A DNA stretch of 64,000 nucleotides from Sphingomonas adhaesiva (GCF_036946125.1 NZ_JAQIJT010000002.1:1238001-1302000), one strand, 5' to 3'. Numbered from the stretch's first letter, positions 8,497-19,782 are shown. Made by a program: numbers and translations. Notes: generated by a model from the letters alone, not told the origin.

Positions 8497-9152
8497 CGCG
8501 CGCGGTCGTCATCGGCGCCTCGGGCGGAATCGGCGCGGCGCTGGCCGACGCGCTGGCGGAGGAGGGCGCCGACGTGCTGCGGCTGTCGCGCCCCGACCTC
8601 GACCTGACCGACGAAGCGACGATCGCCGCCGCCGCCGCGCGGGCGGGGACGCCGGAGCTGGTCATCGTCGCCACCGGCGTGCTGCACGACGGCGAGCGTG
8701 GCCCCGAAAAGGCGATCCGCGAGCTCGACCCCGTCTGGCTGGCGCGGCAATATGCGGTGAACGCGATCGGCCCCGCGCTGGTCGCCAAGCACTTCCTGCC
8801 GCTCATGCCCAGGACGGGCCGCAGCGTGTTCGCTGCGCTGTCGGCGCGGGTCGGCAGCATCGGCGACAACCGGCTGGGCGGCTGGTACGGCTATCGCGCG
8901 TCCAAGGCAGCGCTCAACCAGCTGATCCGGACGCTGGCGATCGAGGACAAGCGGCGCAACGACCGCGGCATCGTCGTCGCGCTGCATCCCGGCACGGTGG
9001 ATACCAAGCTGTCGCAGCCGTTCCGGCAGAGGGGCCGCGACCTGTTCCAGCCGGGACGTGCGGCGGTGCAGCTGCTCGACGTGATCGACGGGCTGAAGCC
9101 CACCGACAGCGGCAAGCATTTCGCGTGGGACGGGGCCGAGGTGCCGGCGTAA
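8493..9152 (+). CDS. SDR family NAD(P)-dependent oxidoreductase (CsgA-like)
   Basis: The 219-residue protein begins with the Rossmann motif VVIGASGGIGAALADAL (residues 5-21), keeps NA(I)GP in place of the NNAG-type motif, has the active-site pair YGYRASKAAL (Tyr-x3-Lys) and a preceding catalytic serine in ALSARVGSIGD. It is shorter than classical SDRs (about 250) and resembles the C-factor/CsgA-like branch, where the substrate is usually unknown. GTG at 8493 overlaps the yaaA stop and fits the Rossmann start. A palindromic repeat follows within 10 bases. Confidence 0.88.
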   Translation: MTRAVVIGASGGIGAALADALAEEGADVLRLSRPDLDLTDEATIAAAAARAGTPELVIVATGVLHDGERGPEKAIRELDPVWLARQYAVNAIGPALVAKHFLPLMPRTGRSVFAALSARVGSIGDNRLGGWYGYRASKAALNQLIRTLAIEDKRRNDRGIVVALHPGTVDTKLSQPFRQRGRDLFQPGRAAVQLLDVIDGLKPTDSGKHFAWDGAEVPA

Positions 9153-9161
9153 TCTGCACCC

Positions 9162-9237
9162 CGTCATTGCGAGCGCAGCGAAGCAATCCAGGGCAGCATG
9201 CGCGACACTGGATTGCTTCGCTACGCTCGCAATGACG
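9162..9237. repeat. Inverted repeat, CGTCATTGCGAGCG... type
   Basis: Two 30-base arms (9162-9191 and 9208-9237) match with one difference and face each other across 16 bases. The motif (CGTCATTGCGAGCGCAGCGA...) is a widespread intergenic repeat in Alphaproteobacteria. Lying just after the SDR gene, its transcript would form a long hairpin that could stop transcription or protect the mRNA end. Confidence 0.85.
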
Positions 9238-9251
9238 ATCCGGGAGCGCGC

Positions 9252-9267
9252 ATGACCGATCGGTCAT
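9252..9267. promoter_or_regulatory. Perfect 16-bp palindrome, TetR-type operator
   Basis: ATGACCGATCGGTCAT is a perfect palindrome 89 bases before the small secreted protein gene. The GACCGATCGGTC core is typical of TetR/AcrR-family operators. No tetR gene is in the window, so the regulator would act in trans. Confidence 0.45.
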
Positions 9268-9355
9268 CTTCCCGCCATTCCCCTGACAATCGCCCCGGCG
9301 CACAGGAGGCTCGACGGCATCGACGAAGGATGCCGCACCGACAGGAGCGAATGCC

Positions 9356-9655
9356 ATGACCCGTACCCTGCCCTTCGCGATCCTCGCCTCCGCCGCGCTA
9401 GTCTCCGGCGGCGTCGCCGTCGCCCAGACCGCGCCCGCCAGGACCAACACCCATGTCGTCCAGCACCAGACCGTGACGAGGAAGACGACGCCGACCGGCA
9501 AGACCACCGCCGCGGTCGCCACGCGCAAGACCGCCACCACCACCCGCACCGCCGCGACCGGCCGCATGGTCACCGCGAAGACCAGCACCGGCAAGACCGT
9601 CACCTACGATTGCAGCAAGGCGGGCAACGCCACCAAGGCGGCCTGCAAGAAGTGA
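9356..9655 (+). CDS. Small exported Thr/Lys/Ala-rich protein
   Basis: A 99-residue protein with a signal peptide (MTRTLPFAILASAALVSGGVAVAQ) and a low-complexity mature part made mainly of Thr, Lys, Ala and Val (TRKTATTTRTAATGR, TAKTSTGKTVTYD). It ends in a short segment with two cysteines (DCSKAGNATKAACKK) that could form a disulfide in the periplasm. A ribosome site AGGAGCG lies 6 bases before the ATG. I do not recognise a function; similar short exported basic proteins are common in sphingomonads. A possible TetR operator lies upstream. Confidence 0.65.
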   Translation: MTRTLPFAILASAALVSGGVAVAQTAPARTNTHVVQHQTVTRKTTPTGKTTAAVATRKTATTTRTAATGRMVTAKTSTGKTVTYDCSKAGNATKAACKK

Positions 9656-9691
9656 CCCGATCGCCGGCCTGCTGGGTTGGCAATATGCGTG

Positions 9692-9740
9692 ACGCTGGGC
9701 TAGTGCATGTGTGTAACCCCACATTCACGAAAGCCCAGCG

Positions 9741-9741
<1 letters not shown>
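9692..9741 (+). promoter_or_regulatory. Hairpin abutting the gyrA start codon
   Basis: ACGCTGGGCT (9692-9701) pairs perfectly with AGCCCAGCGT (9732-9741). Inside the loop GTG (9703-9705)/CAC (9726-9728) and ATGTG (9707-9711)/CACAT (9720-9724) extend the helix. The last paired base is the first base of the gyrA TTG start. No T-tract follows, so it is not a terminator. It may control translation initiation. Confidence 0.5.
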
Positions 9742-12517
<2,776 letters not shown>

Positions 12518-12521
<4 letters not shown>

Positions 12522-12871
12522 GCGACCGGCCGCTCACCGCCTACAAGGTGCTGACTGCGGAGCAGATGGCCGCGCTGGAGCGCGACGGCGCGTTCGCCGG
12601 CGCGCCGGTGGATGTGGCGGACGGCTATATCCACCTCTCCACCGCGGCGCAGCTGACGGAGACGGTCGACAGACATTTCGCCGGGCAGGACGACCTGCAC
12701 GTGGTGGCGGTCGACCTCGCCGCGCAGGGCGATGCGGTGAAATGGGAGGAGTCGCGCGGCAGTCAGCTGTTCCCGCACCTCTACGGCACGATGTCGCTGG
12801 AGACGGTCATCGCCTATGCGCCGCTGATGCGCGGTACGGACGGACAGGTGAAGCTGCCGGTCGCAGGATAG
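12518..12871 (+). CDS. DUF952 domain protein
   Basis: A 117-residue protein matching the DUF952 family over its whole length: AYKVLTAEQMAAL at the start, the signature DGYIHLSTAAQLTET (GYIHLS), VVAVDLAAQGDAVKWEES and FPHLYG near the end. The family fold resembles ADP-ribosyltransferase-like or glutathione-transferase-related proteins, but its activity is not known. The ATG overlaps the gyrA TGA by four bases, so it is translationally coupled to gyrA. A palindromic repeat follows. Confidence 0.85.
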
Positions 12872-12875
12872 CTCA

Positions 12876-12966
12876 CCGTGCTCCTGCGAAGGCAGGAGCC
12901 CAGAGTTGTTTCACCCGACGGACGTTACTCGGCGCCGCTCCGGGCTCCTGCGTTCGCGGGAGCACG
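12876..12966. repeat. Composite palindromic repeat, copy 2 (diverged)
   Basis: CCGTGCTCCTGCGAAGGCAG at the left pairs with the right arm ending GGGAGCAC. The centre differs from other copies and the outer TTTGCAAA arms are missing. It lies between the convergent DUF952 and DUF488 genes. Confidence 0.75.
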
Positions 12967-12976
12967 AAGGGGCTCG

Positions 12977-13408
12977 TCACGCGTACAGATCCACCACCTC
13001 GCGCCCCTCCCCCACCGCCTGCAACAGCAGCGTGCGGTGGCAGTGGCACGGGTCACGCTCGTAGCACAGCAGCGCGCTCGGCATCTCGTCCGCCAGTGCC
13101 AGCATCTGCGCCGCCTGCACCTGCGCTTCCGGAAGCTCCAGCTGTTCGTCATAGACGGCGGTCAGCGTCGCGACATCGCCCTTCTTCGCGGCATCGCGCC
13201 CGCGCTTGGGGGTGCCCAGCGCCTTGAGGTGGACGTAATCGATCCCCGCCTCCAGCAGCGACGCCGCCAGCATCGACTTCGAGAACCCCGGCCGTCGCGA
13301 CAGCGGCAGCGCGCGCACGTCGATCACGCGCCGCACCCCCGCCGTCGTCAGCGCGGCGAGGAACTCCGCCATGGTGGTCGCTTCATAGCCGATGGTGTAG
13401 ATCGTCAT
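12977..13408 (-). CDS. DUF488 family protein
   Basis: The 143-residue protein matches DUF488: it starts MTIYTIGYEATTMAEFLAAL, continues with the RVIDVRALPLSRRPGFSK motif, and has the cysteine-rich segment LLCYERDPCHCHR near residue 120, where the family keeps Cys and His residues that may form an active or metal site. Biochemical function is unknown; the domain is found in many bacteria. The ATG at 13408 opens the conserved start; a few extra residues upstream are possible. The gene is divergent from trmFO with a 47-base gap. Confidence 0.85.
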   Translation of the reverse strand: MTIYTIGYEATTMAEFLAALTTAGVRRVIDVRALPLSRRPGFSKSMLAASLLEAGIDYVHLKALGTPKRGRDAAKKGDVATLTAVYDEQLELPEAQVQAAQMLALADEMPSALLCYERDPCHCHRTLLLQAVGEGREVVDLYA

Positions 13409-13455
13409 GCGCCCAAGGTGATGCGCCACCCCTGACAAGACAACCGCTACCCGCT

Positions 13456-14781
13456 ATGCGCGCGCCCATGCACCATGACATTCACGTGATCGGCGGCGGG
13501 CTCGCCGGGTCGGAGGCCGCGTGGCAGCTGGCCGAGGCGGGGCTCAAGGTCCGCCTGTCGGAAATGCGCGGCAGCGGCGACACGACGCCCGCGCACCACA
13601 GCAGCGACCTGGCCGAGCTGGTCTGCTCCAACAGCTTCCGCTCCGACGATGCGGACAGCAACGCGGTCGGGCTGCTGCATCAGGAGATGCGCGCGCTCGG
13701 CTCGCTGATCCTGCGCCAGGGGGATACGCACCGCGTGCCCGCGGGCAGCGCGCTGGCGGTCGACCGCGACGGCTTTTCCGCGGGCGTCACCGCCGCGGTA
13801 GAGGGGCATCCGAACATCACGGTCGTGCGCGAGCGCGTCGATGCGCTGCCCGACGGCCCCGCGATCGTCGCCACCGGCCCGCTGACCGCGCCGACGCTCT
13901 CGCAGAGCATCGCGGGAGAGACGGGCAAGGACGCGCTCGCCTTCTTCGATGCGATCGCGCCGATCGTCCACCGCGATTCGATCGACATGGACAAGGCCTG
14001 GTTCCAGAGCCGCTGGAACAAGGGTGACGGCACCGACTATATCAACTGCCCGCTCGACAAGGAGCAATATCACGCCTTCGTCGCGGCGCTGATCGCGGGC
14101 GAGAAGACCGAATATCGCGAGTGGGAGAACGTCCCCTATTTCGAGGGCTGCATGCCGATCGAGGTGATGGCGGAACGCGGGGTCGAGACGCTGCGCTTCG
14201 GGCCGATGAAGGGCGTCGGACTCGACCAGCCGAGCACGGGGCGGTGGCCCTATGCCGCGGTCCAGCTGCGGCAGGACAATGCACAGGGCACGCTGTGGAA
14301 CATCGTCGGCTTCCAGACGAAGCTGAAACATGCCGAACAGGTGCGGCTGTTCCGCACCATTCCGGGGCTGGAGAAGGCGGAATTCGCGCGGCTGGGGGGG
14401 CTGCATCGCAACACCTTCCTGCGCTCGCCCGAGCTTCTGGACCCGACATTGCGGCTGAAATCGCGCCCGAACGTCCGTTTCGCCGGGCAGATCACCGGGT
14501 GCGAGGGCTATATCGAAAGCGCCGCGATCGGATTGATCGCGGGACGTTTCGCCGCGGCGGAGTTGCAGGGGCGCCCCTTGCCGCCGCCGCCGGTCGAAAC
14601 CGCGCTGGGCGCGCTGCTGACGCATATCACCGGCGCGGCGGAGGCGGAGACGTATCAGCCGATGAACGTCAATTTCGGCCTGTTCCCGCCGATCCCGGGG
14701 CGCACGAAGAAGGCCGATCGCAAGAAGATGTACACCGATCGCGCCCGCGAGGCGCTGTCGGGGTGGCTGGCGGCGGTATGA
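13456..14781 (+). CDS. trmFO: Methylenetetrahydrofolate-tRNA-(uracil-54-C5)-methyltransferase TrmFO
   Basis: The 441-residue flavoprotein has the FAD dinucleotide motif HVIGGGLAGSEAAW (residues 10-23) and the two cysteines known to be essential in TrmFO: Cys57 in AELVCSNSFRS and Cys232 in YFEGCMPIEV. Later motifs (GRWPYAAVQLRQDN, FAGQITGCEGYIESAAIGL, YQPMNVNFGLFPP) are diagnostic. The enzyme makes ribothymidine-54 in tRNA using folate carbon and FADH2 instead of S-adenosylmethionine. An alternative start at the second Met (13468) is equally possible, as neither has a strong ribosome site. It is the first gene of a rightward run. Confidence 0.96.
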   Translation: MRAPMHHDIHVIGGGLAGSEAAWQLAEAGLKVRLSEMRGSGDTTPAHHSSDLAELVCSNSFRSDDADSNAVGLLHQEMRALGSLILRQGDTHRVPAGSALAVDRDGFSAGVTAAVEGHPNITVVRERVDALPDGPAIVATGPLTAPTLSQSIAGETGKDALAFFDAIAPIVHRDSIDMDKAWFQSRWNKGDGTDYINCPLDKEQYHAFVAALIAGEKTEYREWENVPYFEGCMPIEVMAERGVETLRFGPMKGVGLDQPSTGRWPYAAVQLRQDNAQGTLWNIVGFQTKLKHAEQVRLFRTIPGLEKAEFARLGGLHRNTFLRSPELLDPTLRLKSRPNVRFAGQITGCEGYIESAAIGLIAGRFAAAELQGRPLPPPPVETALGALLTHITGAAEAETYQPMNVNFGLFPPIPGRTKKADRKKMYTDRAREALSGWLAAV

Positions 14782-14864
14782 AGTAGCTGTCCTTGCACAG
14801 TCCGGGGTGACGCAGAGGCCACCAAGGGTCGACTCGGGCGCATCCGTCTCTACAGTCCGGTCGC

Positions 14865-16646
14865 ATGGCGATCGGACTGGACAATGAAGGTTTCTCGGAC
14901 GCGCTCGTGATCCTGGGCGCGGCGGGGCTGGTGATCCCCGCCTTCGCCCGCTTCCGGATCAGCCCGGTCATCGGCTTCATCCTGGTGGGGGCGCTGGTCG
15001 GCCCGGCGGGACTGGGGTCGCTCGTACCCGACGCGTCGTGGCTCTATTATCTCACCATCTCGGACCCGGAATCGATCGCGCCGTTCGCCGAGTTCGGCAT
15101 CGTCCTGCTCCTCTTCTCGATCGGGCTGGAGCTGTCGTTCCGGCGATTGTGGACGCTGCGCAAGCTGGTCTTCGGTACCGGGGCCGCCGAACTGCTCGGC
15201 TCGGCCCTGCTGATCGCGATCGGGCTCCACTGGATCGGGCAGGATTGGGGCGGCTCCGCGGGGCTGGGCCTGGCGCTCGCGCTCTCGTCGACCGCGCTGG
15301 TGCTGCCGCTGGTGGGGACGACGGGGCCCGTCGGGCGCGGCGCGTTCGCGATGCTGCTGTTCGAGGATCTGGCGCTCGTCCCGATCATCTTCGCTTTGGG
15401 CGCGATGGCGCCGACCGCGAGCGATGCCGGATGGGTCGGGCTGGCGGGGACCGCGCTGCGCGGCGGGCTGACCGTGGTCGCTATGTATATCGGCGGGCGG
15501 CTGGTCCTGCCGCGGCTGTTCGCACAGGCCGCGCGGACGAAGAGCCCGGAGCTGTTCCTCGCCGCCTCGCTGCTGGTGGTGATCGTCGCCAGCGTCGCCA
15601 CCACCGCGGCCGGCCTGTCGCCGATCGTCGGCGCGCTGCTCGCGGGGCTGCTGATCGCCGAGACCGAGTATCATACCGAGGTCGAGGTGATGACCGCCCC
15701 GTTCAAGGGGCTGGCGCTCGGCGTGTTCCTCATCACCGTGGGGATGAGCCTGGACCTGAAGCAGATCCTCGCCAACTGGCCCGGGCTGCTGACCGCGGTC
15801 GTCGGGATCGTCGCGCTCAAGGCGGTCGTCACCTATCTGCTGCTGCGTGTGTCGCAGGTGCGGCCCGGCGTGGCGGCGGAAACCGGGCTGCTGATGGGCA
15901 GCCCGTCGGAGACGACGCTGATCGTGCTCGCCACCGCAGCACAGGCGCAGCTGATCCTGCCGTCGACCGCCGCCTTCTGGCAGACGGTGACCGCGATCGG
16001 GCTGACCATCACCCCGCTGCTCGCCAAGCTGGGCAGCGCGATCTCGCGCAAGATCGAGCGGCAGACGACGCGGCCCCCCGATGCGCTCGACCATGCCGAC
16101 GGCACCCGCGCCGTCGTCTTCGGCTTCGGGCGGGTCGGGCGGCTGGTCGCGGACATGCTCGCGCGCCACGACCAGCCCTATGTCGCGGTGGAGGCCGATA
16201 TCGACGCGGTGACGCGTGCGCGGGCGGCCGGCTATCCGATCGTCTTCGGCGACGTGTCGCGCGCGGAGCTGATCGATCGCCTCGACCTGGCCAGCGCGCG
16301 CGCGCTGATCCTGACGATGGACGAGCCGGTGCTGACCGTCCGGCTGGCGAAGAAGCTGCGCGCCACCTTCCCCGATCTGCCGATCATCGCGCGCGCGCGC
16401 GACACCGTCCACGCCGCCGAACTCTACAAGGCGGGGGTGACCGATGCGGTGCCGGAAACGCTGGAAAGCTCGCTCCAGCTCTCCGAGGCGGTGCTGGTCG
16501 ACCTGGGCGTCGCGATGGGGCCGGTGATCGCCTCGATCCACGACAAGCGCGACGAACTGCGCCAGACGATCCGGCGCGAAGCGATGCTGGAGCGCGAGCC
16601 GCGCATCCGCCGCGTGCGACGAAAGGACGAGATCGAGGCGATGTGA
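14865..16646 (+). CDS. CPA2-family monovalent cation:proton antiporter (Kef/Ybal type)
   Basis: The 593-residue membrane protein has about 12-13 transmembrane helices (residues 10-385) with the Na+/H+ exchanger motifs ISPVIGFILVGALVGP, FAEFGIVLLLFSIGLELSF and LSSTALVLPL. A cytosolic TrkA-N/RCK domain follows (VVFGFGRVGRLVADMLARHDQP, about residue 410), which binds nucleotide and gates transport. Such proteins exchange K+ or Na+ for H+ and protect against pH or electrophile stress. A glutathione-gated Kef normally has a KefF/G partner, which is absent here. A charged tail rich in Arg/Glu ends the protein. Confidence 0.92.
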   Translation: MAIGLDNEGFSDALVILGAAGLVIPAFARFRISPVIGFILVGALVGPAGLGSLVPDASWLYYLTISDPESIAPFAEFGIVLLLFSIGLELSFRRLWTLRKLVFGTGAAELLGSALLIAIGLHWIGQDWGGSAGLGLALALSSTALVLPLVGTTGPVGRGAFAMLLFEDLALVPIIFALGAMAPTASDAGWVGLAGTALRGGLTVVAMYIGGRLVLPRLFAQAARTKSPELFLAASLLVVIVASVATTAAGLSPIVGALLAGLLIAETEYHTEVEVMTAPFKGLALGVFLITVGMSLDLKQILANWPGLLTAVVGIVALKAVVTYLLLRVSQVRPGVAAETGLLMGSPSETTLIVLATAAQAQLILPSTAAFWQTVTAIGLTITPLLAKLGSAISRKIERQTTRPPDALDHADGTRAVVFGFGRVGRLVADMLARHDQPYVAVEADIDAVTRARAAGYPIVFGDVSRAELIDRLDLASARALILTMDEPVLTVRLAKKLRATFPDLPIIARARDTVHAAELYKAGVTDAVPETLESSLQLSEAVLVDLGVAMGPVIASIHDKRDELRQTIRREAMLEREPRIRRVRRKDEIEAM

Positions 16647-16692
16647 CGCGCGCCGTCGCGATTCTGCCCCATATCGCGGGTAGCGCGGGCGA

Positions 16693-17847
16693 ATGAACGA
16701 TAACAGAAAGCCGCGGGTCGCCTTCTTCAGCGGCAATTACAATTACGTCCGCGACGGTGCGAACCAGGCGCAGAACCTGCTGGTCGGCCATCTGCTCGAC
16801 CACGGCGTCGAGGTGCGCGTCTATTCCCCGACGACGAAGACGCCCGCGTTCGAGGCGCGCGGGACCGTCGTCGACGTGCCCGCGGTGCCGATGCCGGGTG
16901 GGCGCGGCGAGTATCGGCTGGGGCGCGGCCTGCCGCGCGCGCCGCGCCGCGATCTGGAGGCATTCGCGCCCGATCTGGTTCACGTCTCCGCACCCGAATT
17001 CCTCGGCCATGCCGCGGTCACCTGGGCGCGCCGTCATGACGTGCCGGTCGTCGCCACCGTCCACACCCGGTTCGAAACCTATTTCCAATATTACGGGCTG
17101 GCGGTCGTCCAGCCGCTGATCGTCGCGATCCTGCGGCGGTTCTACAATCGCGCCGATCGCGTGCTGGTGCCCACCCCGTCGATGGCGCAGGTGGTGCGCG
17201 ACTTCGGGGTGACGACGCCGATTGCCCTATGGGGTCGCGGGGTGAACCATCGCCGGTTCCACCCCGACCGCCGCAGCCTGGAGTGGCGGCGCTCGCTGGG
17301 GATCGCGGACGATGAGGTCGCGATCGGCTTCCTGGGGCGGCTGGTCCTGGAGAAGGGGCTCGACGTGTTCGCGGACGTCGTCGCGCAGCTGACCGCGCGC
17401 GGGGTCAAACACCGCGTGCTGGTGATCGGCAAGGGGCCGGCACGCGACTGGTTCGCGCAACATGCACCGCAGGCGGCGTTCGCGGGCTTCCAGAGCAACG
17501 ACGATCTGGGTCGCGCGGTCGCGTCGATGGACGTGCTGTTCAACCCCAGCGTCACCGAGACCTGGGGGCAGGTGACGTCCGAGGCGATGGCCGCAGGCGT
17601 GCCGGTGGTCGCGGCGCGCGCGACGGGCGCGGTCGACCTGCTGGACGATGGACGCACCGGCTTTTTGGTGCCGCCGGGCGATATCGCGGGCTATGCGGAC
17701 GCGATCGAGCGGCTGGTGACCGACGCCGACCTTCGCACCGCGATGGGCGCCGCCGCGCACGCCCACGCGCAGGGCTTCCGCTGGGACAGCGCCAACGACG
17801 CGGTGTTGCAGGTGTACCGCGAGGTGCTGGCCGAACGGGGACGCTGA
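16693..17847 (+). CDS. GT4-family glycosyltransferase
   Basis: The 384-residue enzyme is a GT-B fold transferase. The N-terminal half has the GNYNYVRDGANQAQNLL loop and the ligand segment TVHTRFETYFQYY; the C-terminal half has LGRLVLEKGLDVF and the donor-site motif TETWGQVTSEAM, an E-x7-E retaining-enzyme signature. The closest overall pattern is the alpha-mannosyltransferase/SqdX branch (GDP-mannose or UDP-sulfoquinovose donors), so it may glycosylate a lipid such as diacylglycerol or a surface glycan. The acceptor is unknown. It follows the antiporter by 46 bases and ends before a repeat-rich gap. Confidence 0.87.
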   Translation: MNDNRKPRVAFFSGNYNYVRDGANQAQNLLVGHLLDHGVEVRVYSPTTKTPAFEARGTVVDVPAVPMPGGRGEYRLGRGLPRAPRRDLEAFAPDLVHVSAPEFLGHAAVTWARRHDVPVVATVHTRFETYFQYYGLAVVQPLIVAILRRFYNRADRVLVPTPSMAQVVRDFGVTTPIALWGRGVNHRRFHPDRRSLEWRRSLGIADDEVAIGFLGRLVLEKGLDVFADVVAQLTARGVKHRVLVIGKGPARDWFAQHAPQAAFAGFQSNDDLGRAVASMDVLFNPSVTETWGQVTSEAMAAGVPVVAARATGAVDLLDDGRTGFLVPPGDIAGYADAIERLVTDADLRTAMGAAAHAHAQGFRWDSANDAVLQVYREVLAERGR

Positions 17848-18157
17848 TCGTCACCCGCGGCGGGATCGGGACGTCCAGAAGGCCGCGTCCCCGTTCCCCG
17901 GCGAGGGCCGGGGCCTTTGCGAACCTCCCGTTCTGTCCCCGGCGAAGACCGGGGCCCAGCTGGGGACGGTGGTAACAGATGGAAAAGCCACGCCAACTGG
18001 ACCCCGGCCTTCGCGGGACCTCTGCAAAATGGATGCACAGCGCCGCGTACCGGCCGTGCTCCTGCGCAGGCAGGAGCACAGGGTCAAGCAGAACGACGCC
18101 TGTAGGGACCGGCAACCCCGGGCTCCCCTGGACCCCGGGACAAGCCCGGGGTGACGG
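17848..18157. repeat. Repeat-filled gap: copy 3 of the composite repeat plus GGACCCCGGG-type palindromes
   Basis: No gene is seen here. 17896-17957 holds short CCCCGGCGA...CCGGGGCC arms. 18015-18125 is a forward copy of the composite repeat (CGGGACCTCTGCAAAA..., GTGCTCCTGCGCAGGCAGGAGC, then AGCAGAACGACGCCTGTAGGGACC). 18127-18157 is a TGGACCCCGGGACAAGCCCGGGGTGACG palindrome (30 bases in all). It separates a rightward gene from the leftward ahcY. Confidence 0.75.
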
Positions 18158-18185
18158 AGCGCATCGGGCGACCTGCCCCCCAAGC

Positions 18186-18221
18186 AAAAGGGCCGCGCTC
18201 CCCTCCCGGAAAGCGCGGCCC
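18186..18221 (-). terminator. Rho-independent terminator of ahcY
   Basis: Read leftward, GGGCCGCGCT and AGCGCGGCCC form a perfect 10-bp stem (12-base loop) followed by TTTTGC. It lies 23 bases after the ahcY stop. Confidence 0.85.
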
Positions 18222-18243
18222 CTTCACGTCACCTCGCGACCGA

Positions 18244-19665
18244 TCAGTAGCGATAGTGATCCGGCTTGAACGGCCCCTCGACCGGCACGCCGATATAGCC
18301 CGCCTGCTTCGGGGTCAGCTTCGACAGCTGGACGCCCAGCTTCTCCAGGTGCAGCGCCGCGACCTTCTCGTCGAGGTGCTTGGGCAGGACGTAGACCTCG
18401 TTCTTGTAGTTCTCGGACTTGGTCCACAGCTCGATCTGCGCCAGCGTCTGGTTGGTGAACGACGCGGACATCACGAACGACGGGTGCCCGGTCGCGCAGC
18501 CCAGGTTCACCAGACGCCCCTTGGCGAGGATGATGATCTGCTTGCCGTCGGGGAACTTCACCAGGTCGGTGCCCGGCTTCACCTCGGTCCAGTCGTAGTT
18601 GCTCAGCGCCGCGATCTGGATCTCGCTGTCGAAGTGGCCGATGTTGCACACGATCGACATCGGCTTCATCGCCTTCATGTGATCGGCGGTGATGACATCG
18701 GCGTTGCCGGTCGCGGTGCAGAAGATGTCCGCGCGCTTCACCGCCTCGTCCATCGTCACGACCTCGAAGCCCTCCATCGCCGCCTGGAGCGCGCAGATCG
18801 GGTCGATCTCGGTCACCAGCACGCGCGCGCCGCCGTTACGCAGCGACTGGGCCGAGCCCTTGCCGACGTCGCCGAAGCCCGCGACGCACGCCACCTTGCC
18901 GGCCAGCATGACATCGGTGGCGCGACGGATCGCGTCGACCAGCGATTCCTTGCAGCCGTAGAGGTTGTCGAACTTCGACTTCGTGACCGAGTCGTTGACG
19001 TTGATCGCCGGGAACGGCAGCTCGCCCTTCTTCGCGATCTCGTACAGGCGGTGGACGCCGGTGGTCGTCTCTTCCGACACGCCCTTCAGGTTCTTGACCG
19101 TCTGCGTCAGGTATCCCGGATACTTGGCGACGAACGCCTTGACCGAGCGCTGGAACTCGACCTCCTCGTCGTTCTCCGGCTCGCCGAAGGTCGCGCCCGC
19201 CTCCAGCTTCGCGCCCCACAGCGCGAACATGGTGGCGTCGCCGCCGTCGTCCAGGATGATGTTGGCGGTCTGGCCGTCGCCGTCAGCACCCCAGTTGAAG
19301 ATGTCGCCGACGTAATCCCAATATTCCGCCAGCGTCTCGCCCTTCACCGCGAACACCGGGATCCCGGCGGCGGCGATGGCGGCGGCGGCATGGTCCTGCG
19401 TCGAATAGATGTTGCAGGTCGCCCAGCGCACGTCGGCGCCCAGCGCGACCAGCGTCTCGATCAGCACCGCGGTCTGGATCGTCATGTGGAGCGAGCCGGT
19501 GATCCGCGCGCCCTTCAGCGGCTGGGACGCGCCGAATTCCTCGCGCAGCGCCATCAGGCCGGGCATCTCGGTCTCGGCGATCGCGATCTCGGCGCGGCCG
19601 AAATCGGCCAGGCCGATGTCCTTGATGACGTAATCGTTCTTCTCGAGCACGGGGGCGGTTGCCAC
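18244..19665 (-). CDS. ahcY: Adenosylhomocysteinase (S-adenosylhomocysteine hydrolase)
   Basis: The 473-residue NAD-dependent enzyme has the substrate motifs GSLHMTIQTAVLIETL and CNIYSTQDHAAAA, the NAD-binding loop VAGFGDVGKGSAQSL, the HFDSEI segment and the conserved C-terminus KPDHYRY that completes the partner's cofactor site in the tetramer. It also carries the roughly 40-residue insert (EPENDEEVEFQRSVKAF) typical of bacterial long forms. It cleaves S-adenosylhomocysteine to adenosine and homocysteine and so drives all methylations. GTG at 19665 is preceded by GGAG at 8 bases. A 20-bp palindrome upstream suggests control by an ArsR-type SAH sensor. Confidence 0.97.
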   Translation of the reverse strand: MATAPVLEKNDYVIKDIGLADFGRAEIAIAETEMPGLMALREEFGASQPLKGARITGSLHMTIQTAVLIETLVALGADVRWATCNIYSTQDHAAAAIAAAGIPVFAVKGETLAEYWDYVGDIFNWGADGDGQTANIILDDGGDATMFALWGAKLEAGATFGEPENDEEVEFQRSVKAFVAKYPGYLTQTVKNLKGVSEETTTGVHRLYEIAKKGELPFPAINVNDSVTKSKFDNLYGCKESLVDAIRRATDVMLAGKVACVAGFGDVGKGSAQSLRNGGARVLVTEIDPICALQAAMEGFEVVTMDEAVKRADIFCTATGNADVITADHMKAMKPMSIVCNIGHFDSEIQIAALSNYDWTEVKPGTDLVKFPDGKQIIILAKGRLVNLGCATGHPSFVMSASFTNQTLAQIELWTKSENYKNEVYVLPKHLDEKVAALHLEKLGVQLSKLTPKQAGYIGVPVEGPFKPDHYRY

Positions 19666-19756
19666 GGCGTAATCTCCGTCAAGTGAGGCCGACCAAGGCG
19701 CGCGTGTGCACCGATCGGCATCCGCGCGCTGTAGCCGCTCCGCCCCTGCCGATCAA

Positions 19757-19776
19757 ATATAAAGATATCTTTATAT
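19757..19776. promoter_or_regulatory. 20-bp perfect palindrome upstream of ahcY, candidate SahR-type operator
   Basis: ATATAAAGATATCTTTATAT is fully symmetric and stands out as pure AT-rich DNA in a GC-rich gap, 92 bases before the ahcY start. ArsR-family regulators of the SAM cycle (SahR type) bind AAAGATATCTTT-like palindromes before ahcY and metK in Proteobacteria. The match to that motif is from memory. The regulator gene is not in the window. Confidence 0.6.
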
Positions 19777-19782
19777 CCGCGG

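Noticed and set aside
14850..16736. 628-codon minus-strand frame opposite the CPA2 antiporter
   Set aside because: Antisense shadow: charged, repetitive sequence without motifs, while the plus strand encodes a clear transporter.
19666..19782. SAM or SAH riboswitch before ahcY
   Set aside because: The gap is short and its only notable element is a symmetric DNA palindrome, which fits a protein operator better than an RNA fold.
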